Source: CAVRZJ01 sp964594125
GTDB taxonomy: Bacteria; Acidobacteriota; Thermoanaerobaculia; Thermoanaerobaculales; Thermoanaerobaculaceae
NCBI GenBank assembly: GCA_964594125.1
Contig: CAZQLL010000002.1
Span: 62,001-126,000, forward strand
DNA length: 64,000 bases
Direction: 5' to 3'
This document shows positions 62,642 to 64,000 of this stretch, one piece after another. Both the position numbers and the translations under genes were made by a program. The notes beneath the pieces were generated by a model that was not told the origin of the DNA, ran no database searches, and saw only the letters and a list, made by a program, of their open reading frames with translations. Positions within the stretch are counted from its first letter, which is position 1, and each line of letters starts with the position of its first letter.

Positions 62642-63197
62642 GCGCTCGGGGAAGCGGAGAAGGCGGCTGGCGCTCGCGCTGGACGCCCGCAAGTGCATCA
62701 ACTGCAAGGCGTGCGTGGTCGCCTGCAAGGCCGAGAACGGCGTCCCCCTCGGCCACTTCCGCAACCGCATCAACGAGGAGCACGGCGGCGAGTACCCGCT
62801 GCTGCGCGCCTCCTTCGAGCCCGAGCAGTGCCACCACTGCGAGAGCCCGTCGTGCGTGCGGGTGTGCCCGACCGGCGCCTCCTACCGGCGCGCCGACGGG
62901 GTGGTGCTGGTCGACGCCGACGACTGCATCGGCTGCGGCTACTGCATCATCGCTTGCCCGTACGATGCGCGCTACTTCAACCCGGAGACGCGCGTGGTCG
63001 ACAAGTGCACGCTGTGCACGCACCGCATCGACCACGGGCAGCTCCCGGCCTGCGTGCAGACCTGCCCGACCAAGGTGCGGGTGTTCGGCGACCTCAACGA
63101 CCCCGACGGCGAGCTCCACCGCGTCCTCGCCACCCGCCGCAGCCAGGTCAAGAAGCTGCAGACGGGCAACGACCCGCAGTTGCACTACCTGCTGTGA
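62634..63197 (+). CDS. Four-cluster ferredoxin subunit (PsrB/NrfC-like)
   Basis: A 187-residue iron-sulfur protein with 16 cysteines in four groups: CINCKACVVACKAENG, CHHCESPSCVRVCPTGA, CIGCGYCIIACPYDA and CTLCTHRIDHGQLPACVQTC. No signal sequence, so it probably travels with the Tat-exported catalytic subunit. It carries electrons between the membrane subunit and molybdopterin. GTG 62634 overlaps the previous gene by 8 bp; ends LQTGNDPQLHYLL. Confidence 0.94.
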   Translation: MAERSGKRRRRLALALDARKCINCKACVVACKAENGVPLGHFRNRINEEHGGEYPLLRASFEPEQCHHCESPSCVRVCPTGASYRRADGVVLVDADDCIGCGYCIIACPYDARYFNPETRVVDKCTLCTHRIDHGQLPACVQTCPTKVRVFGDLNDPDGELHRVLATRRSQVKKLQTGNDPQLHYLL

Positions 63198-63208
63198 GGA
63201 GGTGAGCC

Positions 63209-64000
63209 GTGCCTGACCCGCGCTGGGGCCTGCTGATCGTCTCCTACCTCTTCCTCGGCGGGATGTCCGCGGGGCTGTTCTTCGTCTCGGCGCTGGCCAC
63301 CTACCTGCGCGCGGGCGGGCAGCCGGCATACCCGCGGCTGGCGCGCGTGGGCGCGCTGCTGGCGCCGTGGCCGGTCGCGGTCGGATCGGCGCTGCTGGTG
63401 TTCGATCTCGGGCACTGGTACCGCTTCTACAAGCTGTTCGTCACCTTCGAGTGGCACAGCCCGATGTCGATCGGCGCCTGGCTGCTCGGGCTGTTCACGC
63501 TGGTCGCCTTCGCCGCCTTCTGGGCGTGGCTGCCGCCGGAGTGGCCGGCGGCGTTCATGCGCGCGCTGCCGCGCCGGCTGCGCTTCCTCGCGTTCGTCGA
63601 CCACCCCCGGCGGGAGGCGTGGCGGCGCCCGCTGGCGATGGCCGGGTTCCCGCTCGCCGTCGGCGTCGGCATCTACACCGGCGTGCTGCTCGGCGCGGTG
63701 CAGGCGCGGCCGTTCTGGAACACCAACCTGGTGGCGCAGATGTTCCTGTTCTCGGCGCTCTCCAGCGGCTGCGCGCTGCTCATCCTCGCGGTCTCGCTGC
63801 GCGCCGGGGGGCTCGACGCCGGCGAGGCGCGCCTCCTGTACAGCCTCGACATCGTGCTCATCGTGCTCGAGCTGTTCATCGTCATCCCCTACCTGATCCA
63901 CGGGGCGCTGTCGCCGCTCGCCGTCCAGCAGGCGCTCAAGCTGGTCCTCGGCGGCCCGTACACGTTCGCGTTCTGGGGGCTGTTCATGGCTGCCGGGCTG
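63209..64000 (+). CDS. NrfD/PsrC-type membrane quinol-interacting subunit (truncated by window edge)
   Basis: GTG 63209 has GAGGAGGTG 5 bp upstream. 264 codons are open to the window end. Helices follow one another from DPRWGLLIVSYLFLGGMSA; others are AVGSALLVFDLGHWYRFYKL, MSIGAWLLGLFTLVAFAAF and GVGIYTGVLLGAVQARPFW (GIYTGVLLG is typical of NrfD). The protein would anchor the complex and exchange electrons with the quinone pool. The C-terminus lies outside. Confidence 0.92.
   Translation, partial: MPDPRWGLLIVSYLFLGGMSAGLFFVSALATYLRAGGQPAYPRLARVGALLAPWPVAVGSALLVFDLGHWYRFYKLFVTFEWHSPMSIGAWLLGLFTLVAFAAFWAWLPPEWPAAFMRALPRRLRFLAFVDHPRREAWRRPLAMAGFPLAVGVGIYTGVLLGAVQARPFWNTNLVAQMFLFSALSSGCALLILAVSLRAGGLDAGEARLLYSLDIVLIVLELFIVIPYLIHGALSPLAVQQALKLVLGGPYTFAFWGLFMAAGL

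Noticed and set aside
63185..63901. Minus-strand frames opposite the NrfD/PsrC gene
   Set aside because: The plus-strand frame has an excellent ribosome site, operon overlap pattern and NrfD motifs; minus frames are Arg/Glu/Gln-rich shadows.

Overview
This window is a very GC-rich bacterial chromosome segment (by eye around 70% G+C or more), densely coded on both strands, with frequent GTG starts and many 4-bp ATGA/GTGA stop-start overlaps. The gene content is Gram-negative: MipA/OmpV outer-membrane protein, Lgt, LspA, lipoproteins. An SBBP beta-propeller protein, a mitochondrial-type aconitase, sigma-54 response regulators and surface domains of the kind common in Acidobacteriota suggest an acidobacterial relative (perhaps Thermoanaerobaculia or Holophagae). 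That placement is inference from gene content, not phylogeny. No rRNA, tRNA, CRISPR array, transposase or prophage was seen.

Layout. 0-9.6 kb: 3' end of a DUF4340 gene, an NtrC-type two-component pair with a PDZ-7TM-GAF-PAS kinase, a DUF4097 lipoprotein, aconitase, and a SEC-C gene broken by an in-frame amber codon. 9.9-25.6 kb: YceH-like protein, SBBP propeller flanked by an inverted repeat, RsgA, small membrane proteins, a DUF4920/PepSY-like pair, a sodium:solute symporter with a 35-residue partner, a cation exchanger, a nucleotidyltransferase, a methyltransferase, an aminotransferase and a family 39 glycosyltransferase. 25.7-28.8 kb: lipoate/octanoate transferase and a secreted seven-repeat propeller protein. 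29-44.3 kb: a 15-kb run of minus-strand genes joining an ileS-lspA-lgt-rluD-ompV block, acpS, and a complete Wsp-like chemosensory system that should end in cyclic-di-GMP synthesis. 44.5-48.2 kb: acyl-adenylate ligase, TPR/cNMP-binding protein and amidohydrolase, mutually overlapping. 48.3-54.9 kb: an OmpR-type two-component pair, recA, a quinone-oxidoreductase-like gene, and an orphan sigma-54 regulator translationally coupled to pyrE. 55.1-58.8 kb: DUF2752, YIP1, lysine 6-aminotransferase, infC with an ATA start, and a CoA-binding protein. 58.9 kb to the edge: a consensus sigma-70 promoter followed by cytochrome c, a ZnuA-like protein lacking the usual histidines, and a Psr/Phs-type molybdoenzyme operon that runs off the window.

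Most distinctive signals: (1) 7-bp tandem repeats of several related sequences at nine places, some inside genes, resembling cyanobacterial STRR heptamers; (2) the respiratory operon pairing PsrABC-like subunits with a degenerate metal-binding protein; (3) the Wsp-like system whose receptor carries a C-terminal, predicted cytoplasmic, Cache-like domain; (4) a surface domain shared by two otherwise unrelated propeller proteins; (5) a single amber codon inside a SEC-C zinc motif. Protein-family calls were made by reading the translations; no database search was run.
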